A stretch of 20,838 nt of DNA. Origin: CAZWUZ01 sp964637655 [NCBI: uncultured bacterium]. GTDB taxonomy: Bacteria > DAOPZR01. The translations under genes were made by a program, and so were the position numbers. The stretch spans positions 1 to 20,838 of the forward strand of contig CAZWUZ010000026.1 of the NCBI GenBank assembly GCA_964637655.1, in the 5' to 3' direction. Below, piece by piece: positions 7,009 through 14,425 of the stretch (position 1 is the first letter of the stretch; every line of letters begins with the position of its first letter). The notes beneath the pieces were generated by a model. It did no database searches. It was not told the origin of the DNA and saw nothing but the letters and a program-made list of their open reading frames with translations.

Positions 7009-8022
7009 ATGAGCGAAGGGAAGATGCGGCTGGCGGGCAAGACCAAGGCGGCGGTGCTGCTGGTCACGCTCGGGCCCGACCTGGCGGGGGAGATTCTCAA
7101 GCACCTCAACGAGCGGGAGATCGAGGACCTCACCCTGGAGATCGCGCGCCTCGACAAGGTCGACGGCAACGTCAAGGACCAGGTGCTGGAAGAGTTCCAC
7201 GAGATGCTCATGGCGCACGAGTTCATCACCCAGGGGGGCATCGACTACGCGCGCTCGGTGCTGGAAAAGGCGATGGGCTCGTCGCGGGCGATGGACATCA
7301 TCAACTCGCTCACCAAGTCGCTGCAGGTCAAGCCGTTCGACTTCGTGCGCAAGGCGGACCCGGCCCACCTGCTCAACTTCATCCAGAACGAGTACCCGCA
7401 GACCATCGCGCTCATCCTCTCGTACCTCGACGCCAACCAGGCGGCGGCGATCATCCCCAAGCTGCCGGTGGAGATCCAGGCGGACGTGGCCAAGCGCATC
7501 GCGCAGATGGACCGCACCTCGCCCGACGTGCTGCGCGAGGTCGAGCGCGTGCTCGAGCGGAAACTCTCGGCGCTGGTCAGCGAGGAGTACACTTCGACGG
7601 GCGGCATCCAGGCGATCGTCGATATCCTCAACCAGGTGGACCGCGGCACGGAGAAGTCGATCCTCGAAAACCTCGAGGAGGACGATCCGGGCCTGGCGGA
7701 GGAGATCAAGAAACGCATGTTCGTCTTCGAGGACATCACCCTGCTCGACGACCGCGCGGTGCAGCAGGTGCTGCGCGAGGTCGACACCAAGGAACTGGCC
7801 CTCGCGCTCAAGTCGGTCGAGGACCGCGTGCGCGACAAGGTCTTCAACAACATGTCCAAGCGCGCCGCGTCGATGCTGCAGGAGGACATGGAGTTCATGG
7901 GCCCGGTGCGGCTGCGCGACGTCGAGGACGCGCAGCAGCGCGTGGTCAACATCATCCGCCGCCTCGAAGAGGCGGGCGAAATCATCATCGCGCGCGGCGG
8001 CGAGGAGCAGCTCGTTGTCTGA
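7009..8022 (+). CDS. fliG: Flagellar motor switch protein FliG
   Basis: FliG is the rotor protein that binds FliF, couples to the stator to make torque, and switches rotation with FliM. The 337-residue product has the N-terminal domain (KTKAAVLLVTLGPDLAGEILKHL), the middle domain (PQTIALILSYLDANQAAAIIPKLP) and the C-terminal domain. The C-terminal domain has the hinge motif MFVFEDI and the charged torque helix in the segment DRVRDKVFNNMSKRAASM, followed by GPVRLRDVEDAQQ. The conserved EHPQ motif that contacts FliM reads EYPQ (residues 128-131). The gene starts 12 bases after fliF, and its end overlaps fliH by 8 bases. The assignment is secure. Confidence 0.97.
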   Translation: MSEGKMRLAGKTKAAVLLVTLGPDLAGEILKHLNEREIEDLTLEIARLDKVDGNVKDQVLEEFHEMLMAHEFITQGGIDYARSVLEKAMGSSRAMDIINSLTKSLQVKPFDFVRKADPAHLLNFIQNEYPQTIALILSYLDANQAAAIIPKLPVEIQADVAKRIAQMDRTSPDVLREVERVLERKLSALVSEEYTSTGGIQAIVDILNQVDRGTEKSILENLEEDDPGLAEEIKKRMFVFEDITLLDDRAVQQVLREVDTKELALALKSVEDRVRDKVFNNMSKRAASMLQEDMEFMGPVRLRDVEDAQQRVVNIIRRLEEAGEIIIARGGEEQLVV

Positions 8023-9025
8023 ACAGCGGGTGTTCAAACGCGCCGATGTGCTGCTCGAGCGCTGCATCGTCCTGACCGTGGCCGGGGCGGGCGCGGACGG
8101 CGGCGTGGCCGACGACCGGCTCGTGCGCGAGGAGCGCCTGGCGCGGCTCGAGGAGGAGACCGCGCGCGCCAAGGCGGAGATCGCGCGCGAGCGCGCCCGC
8201 CTGCGCACCGAGGCGGACACCCTGCGGCAGGAGACGGCGGCGCAGGCGCAGGCCGAGGCGCAGCGCCTGACGGCGGCGGCGCGCAGCGAGGCGGACGGCA
8301 TCCGCGCGGCGGCGGAGCGGGCGGGACGCAGCGCGGGCGAGGCGGCGGGCAGGGCCGCGGTGCAGGCGCGCCTGCAGCAGTCGCTCGACGCGGTGGCGGC
8401 GGTGGTGGCGCAGGCGGAGACGGATCGTGCCGCGCTGCTGGCGGCGGCGGAGACGGATATCGTCAACCTGGCGGTGGAACTGGCGCGCAAGGTGGTGCGC
8501 GACGCCGTGGAACTCGACCGCGACGTCGCGGTGCGCAACCTGCGCGCCGCGCTCGACCGCGCGCGCGGGCAGGCGGTGACACGCGTCTATGTCAGCGCCG
8601 CGGATTTCGAACTGCTGCACGCGGAACTGGAAAGCCGGCTGGCGGATGTACAGGCCGCGGGTATCACCCTGACCGCCGACCCGGAACTCGAGGCGGGCGG
8701 GGCGCGGGTGGAGACGGATTACGGCAGCGTCGATGCGACGCTGGCGGGGCAGCTGCAGCAGCTGCAGCGGTCGCTGCTCGCCGCCGCAGCAGTGGCGGAC
8801 TCCGTAGCCCCGCTGCAACCCGCGTCCGCCGTGCAGGCGGATTCCGTTGCCCCGGGAGCAGGCGCGTCCGCCGTGCAGGCGGACTCCGTCACCCCGGGTG
8901 TAACCGCGTCCGCCGTACCGGCGGACTCCGTCACCCCGCTGCAACCCGAACCGCCCGTGACGGTATCGTCCATGACGGTATCGCCGGTGACGGCAGCAGA
9001 ATCAGCGACGGTGCCGCGTGGCTGA
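8015..9025 (+). CDS. fliH: Flagellar export ATPase regulator FliH with an extended repeat tail
   Basis: FliH is the stalk/stator partner that holds the FliI ATPase at the export gate and restrains it. The product is 336 residues, longer than is usual for FliH. The start is TTG at 8015, supported by GAGGAG (8002-8007) and the typical SEQRVFKRADV opening; it overlaps the fliG stop by 8 bases. Residues about 45-115 are a long Ala/Glu/Arg-rich coiled coil. The conserved FliH/YscL domain follows (VNLAVELARKVVRDAVELD through DPELEAGGARVETDYGSVDATL). From about residue 256 the tail is made of near-identical 14-residue units with ADSV(A/T)P, encoded by a 42-bp tandem repeat. The tail is not part of the FliH family as I know it. 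FliH identity is from domain and position. Confidence 0.92.
   Translation: MSEQRVFKRADVLLERCIVLTVAGAGADGGVADDRLVREERLARLEEETARAKAEIARERARLRTEADTLRQETAAQAQAEAQRLTAAARSEADGIRAAAERAGRSAGEAAGRAAVQARLQQSLDAVAAVVAQAETDRAALLAAAETDIVNLAVELARKVVRDAVELDRDVAVRNLRAALDRARGQAVTRVYVSAADFELLHAELESRLADVQAAGITLTADPELEAGGARVETDYGSVDATLAGQLQQLQRSLLAAAAVADSVAPLQPASAVQADSVAPGAGASAVQADSVTPGVTASAVPADSVTPLQPEPPVTVSSMTVSPVTAAESATVPRG
8786..8947 (+). repeat. 42-bp coding tandem repeat in the 3' part of fliH
   Basis: Units start at 8822, 8864 and 8906, each 42 bases and each coding 14 residues of the form ASAV-x-ADSV-x-P-x3. A partial, divergent first unit lies at 8786-8821. The differences between units are single bases plus a variable end. 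Because the unit length is a multiple of 3, gain or loss of a copy would keep the frame. The repeat is in the non-conserved tail of FliH, ending about 70 bases before the fliI start. Confidence 0.88.
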
Positions 9026-10325
9026 GCGAGGGCACCTGCACGCGGCGCTCGACGCGGCGGAGAGCGTCCGCGTCAACGGGCGGGTCAAGGAGGTCATCGG
9101 CCTGGTGGTCGTGGCGCAGGGCCCGCCGGCTGCAGTCGGCGAACTCTGCCATATCCGCTGCACTGACGGCAGCGCGGTGCGCGCCGAGGTGGTCGGTTTC
9201 CGCGCCGGCGACGTGCTGCTCATGCCGCTCGATGATGTCGCCGGGCTGCGCCCCGGTCTGGCGGTCGAACCGACCGGCGGGCCGCTGCGCGTGCCGGTGG
9301 GGGAGGCGCTGCTCGGGCGGGTCATCGACGCCACGGGGCATCCGCTCGACGGCCGCCCGCTGCCGCCCGGGCTGGGGACGCGCCCGGTGACCGCGGTGCC
9401 GCCGCCGGCGCTGTCGCGGCGGCGCATCACCCGCCCGCTCGGGCTGGGCATCCGTGCCATCGACGGGGTGCTCACCGTCGGGCGCGGGCAGCGCATCGGC
9501 GTTTTCTCGGGGAGCGGCGTCGGCAAGAGCACGGTGATGGGGATGGTCGCGCGCTATACCGAGGCGGAAGTCAACGTTATCGGCCTGGTGGGGGAGCGCG
9601 GGCGCGAGGTGCGCGAGTTTATCGAGCGCGACCTCGGCGAAGAGGGGCTCAAGCGCTCGGTGGTGGTGGTGGCGACGGGCGACCAGCGCCCGCTGCTGCG
9701 CCAGCGTGCGCTCTTCACCGCGACGACCATCGCCGAGTATTTCCGCGACCGGTCGCGCGACGTGCTGCTCATGGTCGATTCCGTCACGCGCTTCGCCTAC
9801 GCGCAGCGCGAGATCGGGCAGACCGTGGGGGAAAAAGTGGCGCAGAAGGGCTACCCGCCGTCGATGCCGGCGCTGCTGCAGGTGCTGCTCGAGCGCTCGG
9901 GGATGGCGGCGAAAGGGAGCATCACCGCGCTCTATACCATCCTCGTCGATGCGGACGACATGAACGAGCCGGTGGCGGATACCGCGCGCGGCGTGCTCGA
10001 CGGGCATATCGTCCTGTCGCGCGACCTGGCGCAGCGCGGGCACTACCCGGCTATCGACGTGCTGCAGAGCGTCAGCCGCTGCATGCCCGAGATCACGCCG
10101 CCGGCGCAGCAGGCGGCGGCGCGCAAACTGCAGGCGGCGCTCGCGGTCTACCGCGACGCGGAGGACCTGATCAATATCGGCGCCTACGTCAAGGGGAGCA
10201 ACCCGGAGATCGACGACGCTATCGCCCGCTACGCGCCGATCAACGCCTACCTGCGGCAGGGGGTCCGCGAGTCGGTCCCGCCGGCGGCGAGCGTCGCCGC
10301 GCTGCAGCAGCTGATGGGGGCCTGA
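9018..10325 (+). CDS. fliI: Flagellum-specific ATPase FliI
   Basis: FliI is the F1-beta-like ATPase that, with FliH and FliJ, prepares and energises substrate entry into the flagellar export gate. The 435-residue product has Walker A FSGSGVGKST (Lys170), GERGREVREFIE, the Walker B region DVLLMVDSVTRFAYAQREIG, and the FliI/YscN signature EKVAQKGYPPSMPALLQVLLERSG with the following LVDADDMNEPVADTARGVLDGHIVLSR. The start is GTG at 9018, overlapping the fliH stop by 8 bases; no strong Shine-Dalgarno is visible, so expression probably relies on coupling to fliH. The length is normal for the family. The assignment is secure. Confidence 0.97.
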   Translation: MAERGHLHAALDAAESVRVNGRVKEVIGLVVVAQGPPAAVGELCHIRCTDGSAVRAEVVGFRAGDVLLMPLDDVAGLRPGLAVEPTGGPLRVPVGEALLGRVIDATGHPLDGRPLPPGLGTRPVTAVPPPALSRRRITRPLGLGIRAIDGVLTVGRGQRIGVFSGSGVGKSTVMGMVARYTEAEVNVIGLVGERGREVREFIERDLGEEGLKRSVVVVATGDQRPLLRQRALFTATTIAEYFRDRSRDVLLMVDSVTRFAYAQREIGQTVGEKVAQKGYPPSMPALLQVLLERSGMAAKGSITALYTILVDADDMNEPVADTARGVLDGHIVLSRDLAQRGHYPAIDVLQSVSRCMPEITPPAQQAAARKLQAALAVYRDAEDLINIGAYVKGSNPEIDDAIARYAPINAYLRQGVRESVPPAASVAALQQLMGA

Positions 10326-10329
10326 GGCG

Positions 10330-10836
10330 ATGGCCCGGTTCGTCTTCAAACTCCAGCGCGTGCTCGACCTGCGCGCGCAGGAGGAGGAAGTCAAAAAGAA
10401 CGAACTGGCGCTGGCGGAACGCGCCTGGCGCGACGAAGTGGCGCGTCTCGAGGAACTGCACCAGCGGCGTGCCGCGACCATGACCGCGCTGCTGGCGCCG
10501 GAAGTGCACGGCGATGTCGCCGCCCTGCTCGACGGGCAGCGCTATCTGGCGGTGCTGGCGGAGGATATCGCGCGGCAGCAGCAGCAGGTGGCGCAGGCGC
10601 GCGCGGCGGCGGACGCGAAGCGCGATGAACTGGTGGTCGCGTCGCAGAAGAAGCATGTACTGGAGAAACTGTGCGACCGGCGGCGGACGGAGTGGCGGCA
10701 GGCGGAGGAACGGGCGGAGCAGCGCTTCCTCGACGAGATGAACCTTACGGATGACGGGTGGGATCGCGCGGCGAAGGAAACGGCCGCGGCGGCAACTGCG
10801 GAAGCGGGCGCAGTCTGGCGGCAGGGGTCGGCATGA
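10330..10836 (+). CDS. fliJ: Flagellar export chaperone FliJ
   Basis: FliJ is the coiled-coil stalk of the export ATPase, comparable to the gamma subunit of F1, and escorts chaperones of late substrates. The 168-residue product starts with [23 protein letters not shown], the family's typical opening. It is predicted almost wholly helical with heptad-like charge patterning, and contains [16 protein letters not shown] near the end, a FliJ-like position. The start lies 4 bases after the fliI stop, and the stop overlaps the next gene by 4 bases (ATGA). FliJ proteins are poorly conserved, so position after fliI carries much of the weight. Confidence 0.92.
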   Translation: MARFVFKLQRVLDLRAQEEEVKKNELALAERAWRDEVARLEELHQRRAATMTALLAPEVHGDVAALLDGQRYLAVLAEDIARQQQQVAQARAAADAKRDELVVASQKKHVLEKLCDRRRTEWRQAEERAEQRFLDEMNLTDDGWDRAAKETAAAATAEAGAVWRQGSA

Positions 10837-11405
10837 ACAGCGGCATCGAACGCGTCTTTGCGCGGGTGCAGGAACTGTCGGCACGGTTCGGCCTCAAGCC
10901 GGTGCTGCCGGGCGGGGAAGAAACACCGGCCCCGGCCCCGGCCCCGGCGGCCGGGAACTTTGCCGGCGCACTGAACGCGACGGCACCGGCCGCACCGGCA
11001 ACGACGACTGCCGCCCCGGCGGCGCCGGCGGTCGAACAGGCGGTGGCGCAGGCGGCGACCCGCTATAACCTCGATCCGAACCTGATCCGCGCGGTGATCG
11101 AGGCGGAATCGGGAGGCAACCCGGCGGCGACGTCGCCGGCGGGGGCGATGGGGCTGATGCAGCTGATGCCGGGCACGGCCTCGTCGCTCGGGGTGAGCAA
11201 CCCCTACGATGTGACGGAGAATATCGACGGCGGCAGCCGCTACCTGGCGCAGATGCTCGGGCAGTTCGGCAGCACGGCGCAGGCACTGGCCGCCTACAAT
11301 GCGGGTCCGGGAGCGGTACAGCGGCATCGCGGCATCCCCCCGTACGCGGAGACGCAGAACTACGTGGCGAAGATCATGCGCCGCCTGGAGGAACCACGTG
11401 AATAA
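10833..11405 (+). CDS. Lytic transglycosylase (SLT-type) of the flagellar operon
   Basis: This is a predicted peptidoglycan-cleaving lytic transglycosylase of 190 residues. The N-terminal ~70 residues are a helical start ([17 protein letters not shown]) then a Pro/Ala-rich linker. The catalytic domain begins at about residue 72 with the Goose-lysozyme/SLT motifs: [18 protein letters not shown] (catalytic Glu92 expected in the ES pair), [38 protein letters not shown] and [11 protein letters not shown]. The start chosen is ATG 10833, overlapping the fliJ stop; a longer frame from 10758 lies in fliJ. There is no signal peptide or membrane segment. Given its place between fliJ and ylxF, it probably opens the wall for the rod, possibly exported by the flagellar apparatus as FlgJ is. 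This role is inference. Confidence 0.88.
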   Translation: MNSGIERVFARVQELSARFGLKPVLPGGEETPAPAPAPAAGNFAGALNATAPAAPATTTAAPAAPAVEQAVAQAATRYNLDPNLIRAVIEAESGGNPAATSPAGAMGLMQLMPGTASSLGVSNPYDVTENIDGGSRYLAQMLGQFGSTAQALAAYNAGPGAVQRHRGIPPYAETQNYVAKIMRRLEEPRE

Positions 11406-11988
11406 GCAGGTGCTGGGGGCGCTGCTGCTGCTGGCAGCCGCGGCCGGGACGTTCATCTACGTCCTCGACCATATCCGGGTTATCGATGCCCGCGCGCTGG
11501 CGGCCCCGACGCTCAAGCGCATCCCCTATGTGCGCGAGTGGGTTTTCCCCCCGGCCATCCCGGCGGACGAACTCGCACGTGAGGAAATGGCCAACCAGCG
11601 GGCCGGACTGCAGGCGCAGGACGGCGACCTGGACGAGACGGAGCAGACGCTCAGCGCGCGCGCGGCGGAACTCGAACAGCTGGAGCAGTCGGTCAAGGCG
11701 GCGCAGGCGCAGGTGCAGCTGCAGCAGGACGAGATCCGCCAGCAGCAGGAGCAGCTGCAGAGCGATGAGCAGCGCTACAAGAAGCTGGCGGAACTGCTGG
11801 GGAACATGCAGCCGCAGGCGGCGGCGCGCATCCTCGCGGCGACCGATACCGTGACCGACGAACCGCTGGTGGAGGACGAGACGGTCATTGCCGTGCTGCT
11901 GCGCATGGAGAACAGCGCGGCGGCCATTATCATGCAGTTTATGCCGGCAGAGCGGGCGAGTGCGTTAGTGCGCAAACTGGGCCGGTAG
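11398..11988 (+). CDS. ylxF: YlxF/MotE-family protein (membrane coiled coil with MgtE N-terminal-like domain)
   Basis: The 196-residue product has one N-terminal membrane segment ([19 protein letters not shown], about residues 5-23), a Gln/Glu-rich coiled coil (about 65-130) and a C-terminal MgtE_N-like domain with [37 protein letters not shown] and [11 protein letters not shown]. This layout matches YlxF of Bacillus and MotE, a chaperone of the motility protein MotC in rhizobia. Whether it has that role here is unknown; a structural or stator-linked job at the basal body is plausible. The start is GTG 11398, with GGAGGA 5 bases upstream and an 8-base overlap with the transglycosylase. A longer frame back to 11299 is not used. 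It is the last gene before a 144-bp spacer. Confidence 0.85.
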   Translation: MNKQVLGALLLLAAAAGTFIYVLDHIRVIDARALAAPTLKRIPYVREWVFPPAIPADELAREEMANQRAGLQAQDGDLDETEQTLSARAAELEQLEQSVKAAQAQVQLQQDEIRQQQEQLQSDEQRYKKLAELLGNMQPQAAARILAATDTVTDEPLVEDETVIAVLLRMENSAAAIIMQFMPAERASALVRKLGR

Positions 11989-12020
11989 CGGCAATTCTGC
12001 GGGATTTTTGCTCCCGGCGG

Positions 12021-12048
12021 TCAAGTTGACGGCGGGGGGAGACGATAA
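12021..12048 (+). promoter_or_regulatory. Candidate sigma-28/sigma-D promoter for fliK and downstream genes
   Basis: TCAAGTTG (12021-12028), 12 bases, then GACGATAA (12041-12048). The -10 matches the consensus GCCGATAA at 7 of 8, and the -35 matches TAAAGTTT at 6 of 8. The layout is the same as at 3607-3634: same -35 core TCAAGTT and the same spacing. The -35 lies in a small palindrome GTCAAGTTGAC. A transcript from here would have an untranslated leader of about 75 bases before fliK. A sigma-70 reading (TTGACG at 12026 with GATAAT at 12044) is spaced only 12 bases and is less likely. Confidence 0.6.
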
Positions 12049-12067
12049 TTGAGGTAACGAAAACCGG

Positions 12068-12125
12068 AAAAGGAGGTGGCCTCACCCCAGTTGTTTTACA
12101 ACTGAGCAGCATACAGAGGAGGTGA
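12068..12125 (+). promoter_or_regulatory. fliK leader: two Shine-Dalgarno-like sites around a hairpin
   Basis: A first ribosome-site-like run (AAAAGGAGGTGG, 12068-12079) is followed by a perfect hairpin, CAGTTGT-TTT-ACAACTG (12088-12104), then by the true fliK Shine-Dalgarno GAGGAGGTGA (12116-12125), 7 bases before ATG 12133. The first site has no normally spaced ATG; GTG at 12076 would read a 9-codon peptide ending at TGA 12103-12105, but lies within the site itself. The role of this leader is unknown. Confidence 0.45.
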
Positions 12126-12132
12126 TCGCAGC

Positions 12133-13959
12133 ATGAACGCAGCAGCAGCAGTCACAGCACAGACACAGTCACCGCCTTCTCTCGACAGCAGTGGTGCCGC
12201 GCGGGTCAGATCCCTGTTGCCGCCTTCCGGCGGGCAGGAGTTTTTCCTGATGTTGACCAACGCGCAAACCACGCAGCGGGAACCTGAACTTCCCGCCCCG
12301 CTCCCCCCGCCCGAGTACCGGGCGGACGCAGCGCCGCCGGCCGCAACGCCGGAGGCACCGCGCCCGGAAGCGCCACCGGCTGATTCCGCGTATGCGGAAT
12401 GGCAGGCGGAGCAGCCGGCAGAGGAGACGGTGGCAGCAGAACCGGCGGAACGCCCGGCAGCCGACGCGCAGGCGGCGGCAGCGGACGCGACACCGGCACG
12501 CAGGGAAGAGACGGGGACGGCGGTCGACGGTCGGACCGGTCCGCAGCGGCAGGAAGCAGCCGCAGCGGCGGAGACCGGAGAGAAGCGCGCGGCGGCAGCC
12601 GCTGAGACGGGCAGGCGGACGGCAACGTCCGCGGGCACGGCAGCGGCAGCCGGCGAAACGGCCATGGCGCAGGCACAGCGTCAGGACCGGGCGCGGGAAG
12701 TGAAACGGGACGCCCGTACGGGGAGTCCGGAACCGGGGCAGCAGGCAGCGCGACGGGCGCGGCCGGAAGCGTCGACGCAGACGCCGAAGGCAGCGGACGC
12801 AGCGGTGCAGCAGCCGCAGGTGGTGGACCGGACCAGTGGGCAGCCGGCGGCGGCAGTGCCGGCGGCAGCGGGAAAGTTCCGGGACCATTCCCCCATCGTT
12901 CACCAGCAGGCGAAACGTCCCGCCGCGGAAATGCGGCCGACAGCGGTCGGCCCGGCGGCGGCACCCGTCGTTACGCAGCAGGCGTCACTGGCGCAGCAGG
13001 TCGCGGTGCAGCAGGCCGCGTCACGGCTGGCTGAGGGGACCGCGGCGGCGGCGACGCGCACGGCAACGCGGTCACGCGCGGCGGCACCGGCACAGCCGGC
13101 GGTGGCAGCGTTCCTGGCGGCCGCACCGCAGTCCACCCGCCATCTGCAGCGCGGGCAGGCGGCCGCAGCCACAACCGCCGCCGCGGAACGCGGCGCGCGC
13201 GGCCGTACGACACAGGAGCAGGCACCGCGGGTCGAGGTTATCGACCGGCGTCCCGCGGCGGCACCCGTGACGGCGCTGCCGGCAGCGTCGGCACCGTCAC
13301 CGGTGGCGACAATCGCGGCCCCGGCCATGCCGGTACCGCTGCCGCTCTTCACGGCGCAGCTGGCCGTGCAGGCGACGCAGGTGCAGGCGGCACGCACGGC
13401 GGCGAAGGCGGTTGACGCGGCGAGCGGGCCGAAAGCGGCGTCGGCGAAGAGCGCTGACAGCGCCATGGCCCAGGCGACGGAAACGGCGCGCAGCGAAACG
13501 GCGCCGGCCCGGCAGCCGCAGCCGGTCATCGCGGCGACCCGGGCCGAACTGACGCGGGTCATCAGCGAGGTGGTGCGCGACGCGCGGGTGACGCTCAGCG
13601 AAGGACGCACCGAGGTGCAGTTGCAGCTCAAGCCGGAAGCGCTCGGGCGGCTGCAGTTGAAACTCGAATTTGCCGGCGACACGCTCAGCGGCCGCATCAT
13701 CACCGAGACGCAGGCGGCGAAGCAGGCGGTGGAACAGCAGCTCGACGGCCTGCTGAAGCAGTTTGCCGGGCAGGGGCTGCAGGTGACCGCGTTCAGCGTC
13801 GAAGTCGGGCAGCAGTTCACGCCGCAGGCAGAGGATGCGCCGGCGGACGGCAGCGGCCGGACGCAACCGCAGCACGCGGCTGACGACAGCGGGATGAGCG
13901 AACAGGTCGCCCCGCGGCTGCAGCGGCGGTATGACGGACAGGTCGAATACCTGGTCTAA
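12133..13959 (+). CDS. fliK: Flagellar hook-length control protein FliK
   Basis: FliK is the secreted molecular ruler that measures hook length and triggers the switch of export specificity at FlhB. The 608-residue product has a short N-terminal segment with LLPPSGGQEFFLMLTNAQ, then about 400 residues of Ala/Pro/Gln/Thr/Arg-rich low-complexity sequence with no globular features, the expected ruler region. The conserved C-terminal FliK domain (about 470-575) contains RTEVQLQLKPEALGRLQLKL, an ETQAAKQAVEQQLDGLLKQFAGQGLQ segment and the final VEVG. The start ATG 12133 has the best ribosome site in the window. It lies behind a candidate flagellar-sigma promoter. The region is long, which fits a ruler matched to an unusually large hook protein, though that link is speculation. 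Confidence 0.92.
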   Translation: MNAAAAVTAQTQSPPSLDSSGAARVRSLLPPSGGQEFFLMLTNAQTTQREPELPAPLPPPEYRADAAPPAATPEAPRPEAPPADSAYAEWQAEQPAEETVAAEPAERPAADAQAAAADATPARREETGTAVDGRTGPQRQEAAAAAETGEKRAAAAAETGRRTATSAGTAAAAGETAMAQAQRQDRAREVKRDARTGSPEPGQQAARRARPEASTQTPKAADAAVQQPQVVDRTSGQPAAAVPAAAGKFRDHSPIVHQQAKRPAAEMRPTAVGPAAAPVVTQQASLAQQVAVQQAASRLAEGTAAAATRTATRSRAAAPAQPAVAAFLAAAPQSTRHLQRGQAAAATTAAAERGARGRTTQEQAPRVEVIDRRPAAAPVTALPAASAPSPVATIAAPAMPVPLPLFTAQLAVQATQVQAARTAAKAVDAASGPKAASAKSADSAMAQATETARSETAPARQPQPVIAATRAELTRVISEVVRDARVTLSEGRTEVQLQLKPEALGRLQLKLEFAGDTLSGRIITETQAAKQAVEQQLDGLLKQFAGQGLQVTAFSVEVGQQFTPQAEDAPADGSGRTQPQHAADDSGMSEQVAPRLQRRYDGQVEYLV

Positions 13960-13975
13960 GGGGGAGGCAACGCAC

Positions 13976-14425
13976 ATGGAAATCGCGGATCTGCTGAATA
14001 ACGGCAGCACGACGGCGAATAACAATCTGTCGGTGAGCGAGATGGCGCGCGAGGACGGGGCGCTGGGGAAGGACTCCTTCCTCGAACTCCTCGTCACGGA
14101 ACTCAAGTACCAGGACCCGCTCAACCCGATGGACAACAAGGAGTCGATCGCCCAGCTGGCGCAGTTCTCGGCGCTCGAACAGATGCAGAACCTGAACAAG
14201 TCGTTTGAGGAGTTCAGCGCCCTGTTCGGGGCGGGGGCGGGCCGGGCGCAGTCGCTCAACGTCCTCGGCATGAAGGCGACGGGCCTGGACAGCACCGGGC
14301 AGCTCGCCAGCGGCATCGTCAGCAAGGTCAGTTTCGCTGACGGGGAAACGCTGGTGACGCTCAAGGGGGGGCAGACGCTCGACTTCACGACGCTGATCAG
14401 CGTCGAGGTGCCGGGCAATGCCTAG
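13976..14425 (+). CDS. flgD: Flagellar hook assembly protein FlgD (short form)
   Basis: FlgD is the hook cap, a scaffold needed for hook subunit assembly and removed when the hook is finished. The 149-residue product has the conserved N-terminal block LGKDSFLELLVTELKYQDPLNPMDN, followed by QLAQFSALEQMQNLN. A small C-terminal segment with LDSTGQLASGIVSKV and ETLVTLKGGQTLDFTTLISVEV follows. It is shorter than the enteric FlgD but near the length of the Bacillus one. The start is ATG 13976, with GGGGGAGG 7 bases upstream; a frame from 13931 lies in the end of fliK. The stop overlaps the next gene by 8 bases. The assignment is secure. Confidence 0.95.
   Translation: MEIADLLNNGSTTANNNLSVSEMAREDGALGKDSFLELLVTELKYQDPLNPMDNKESIAQLAQFSALEQMQNLNKSFEEFSALFGAGAGRAQSLNVLGMKATGLDSTGQLASGIVSKVSFADGETLVTLKGGQTLDFTTLISVEVPGNA

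Noticed and set aside
5278-8538. 1086-codon open frame on the - strand
   Set aside because: It lies opposite fliF, fliG and fliH, which have clear family motifs. In GC-rich coding DNA, antisense frames often stay open; the translation is Arg/Ser/Ala-rich with no domain.
10758-10832. Longer start of the transglycosylase
   Set aside because: It lies within fliJ. The ATG at 10833 in ATGA overlap gives the usual helical opening.
11299-11397. Longer start of YlxF
   Set aside because: It lies within the transglycosylase and is Arg-rich. GTG 11398 has a well-placed GGAGGA and puts the membrane segment at the N-terminus.
12026-12049. Sigma-70 promoter TTGACG/GATAAT before fliK
   Set aside because: The spacing is 12 bases, too short for sigma-70; the same bases fit a sigma-28 site better.
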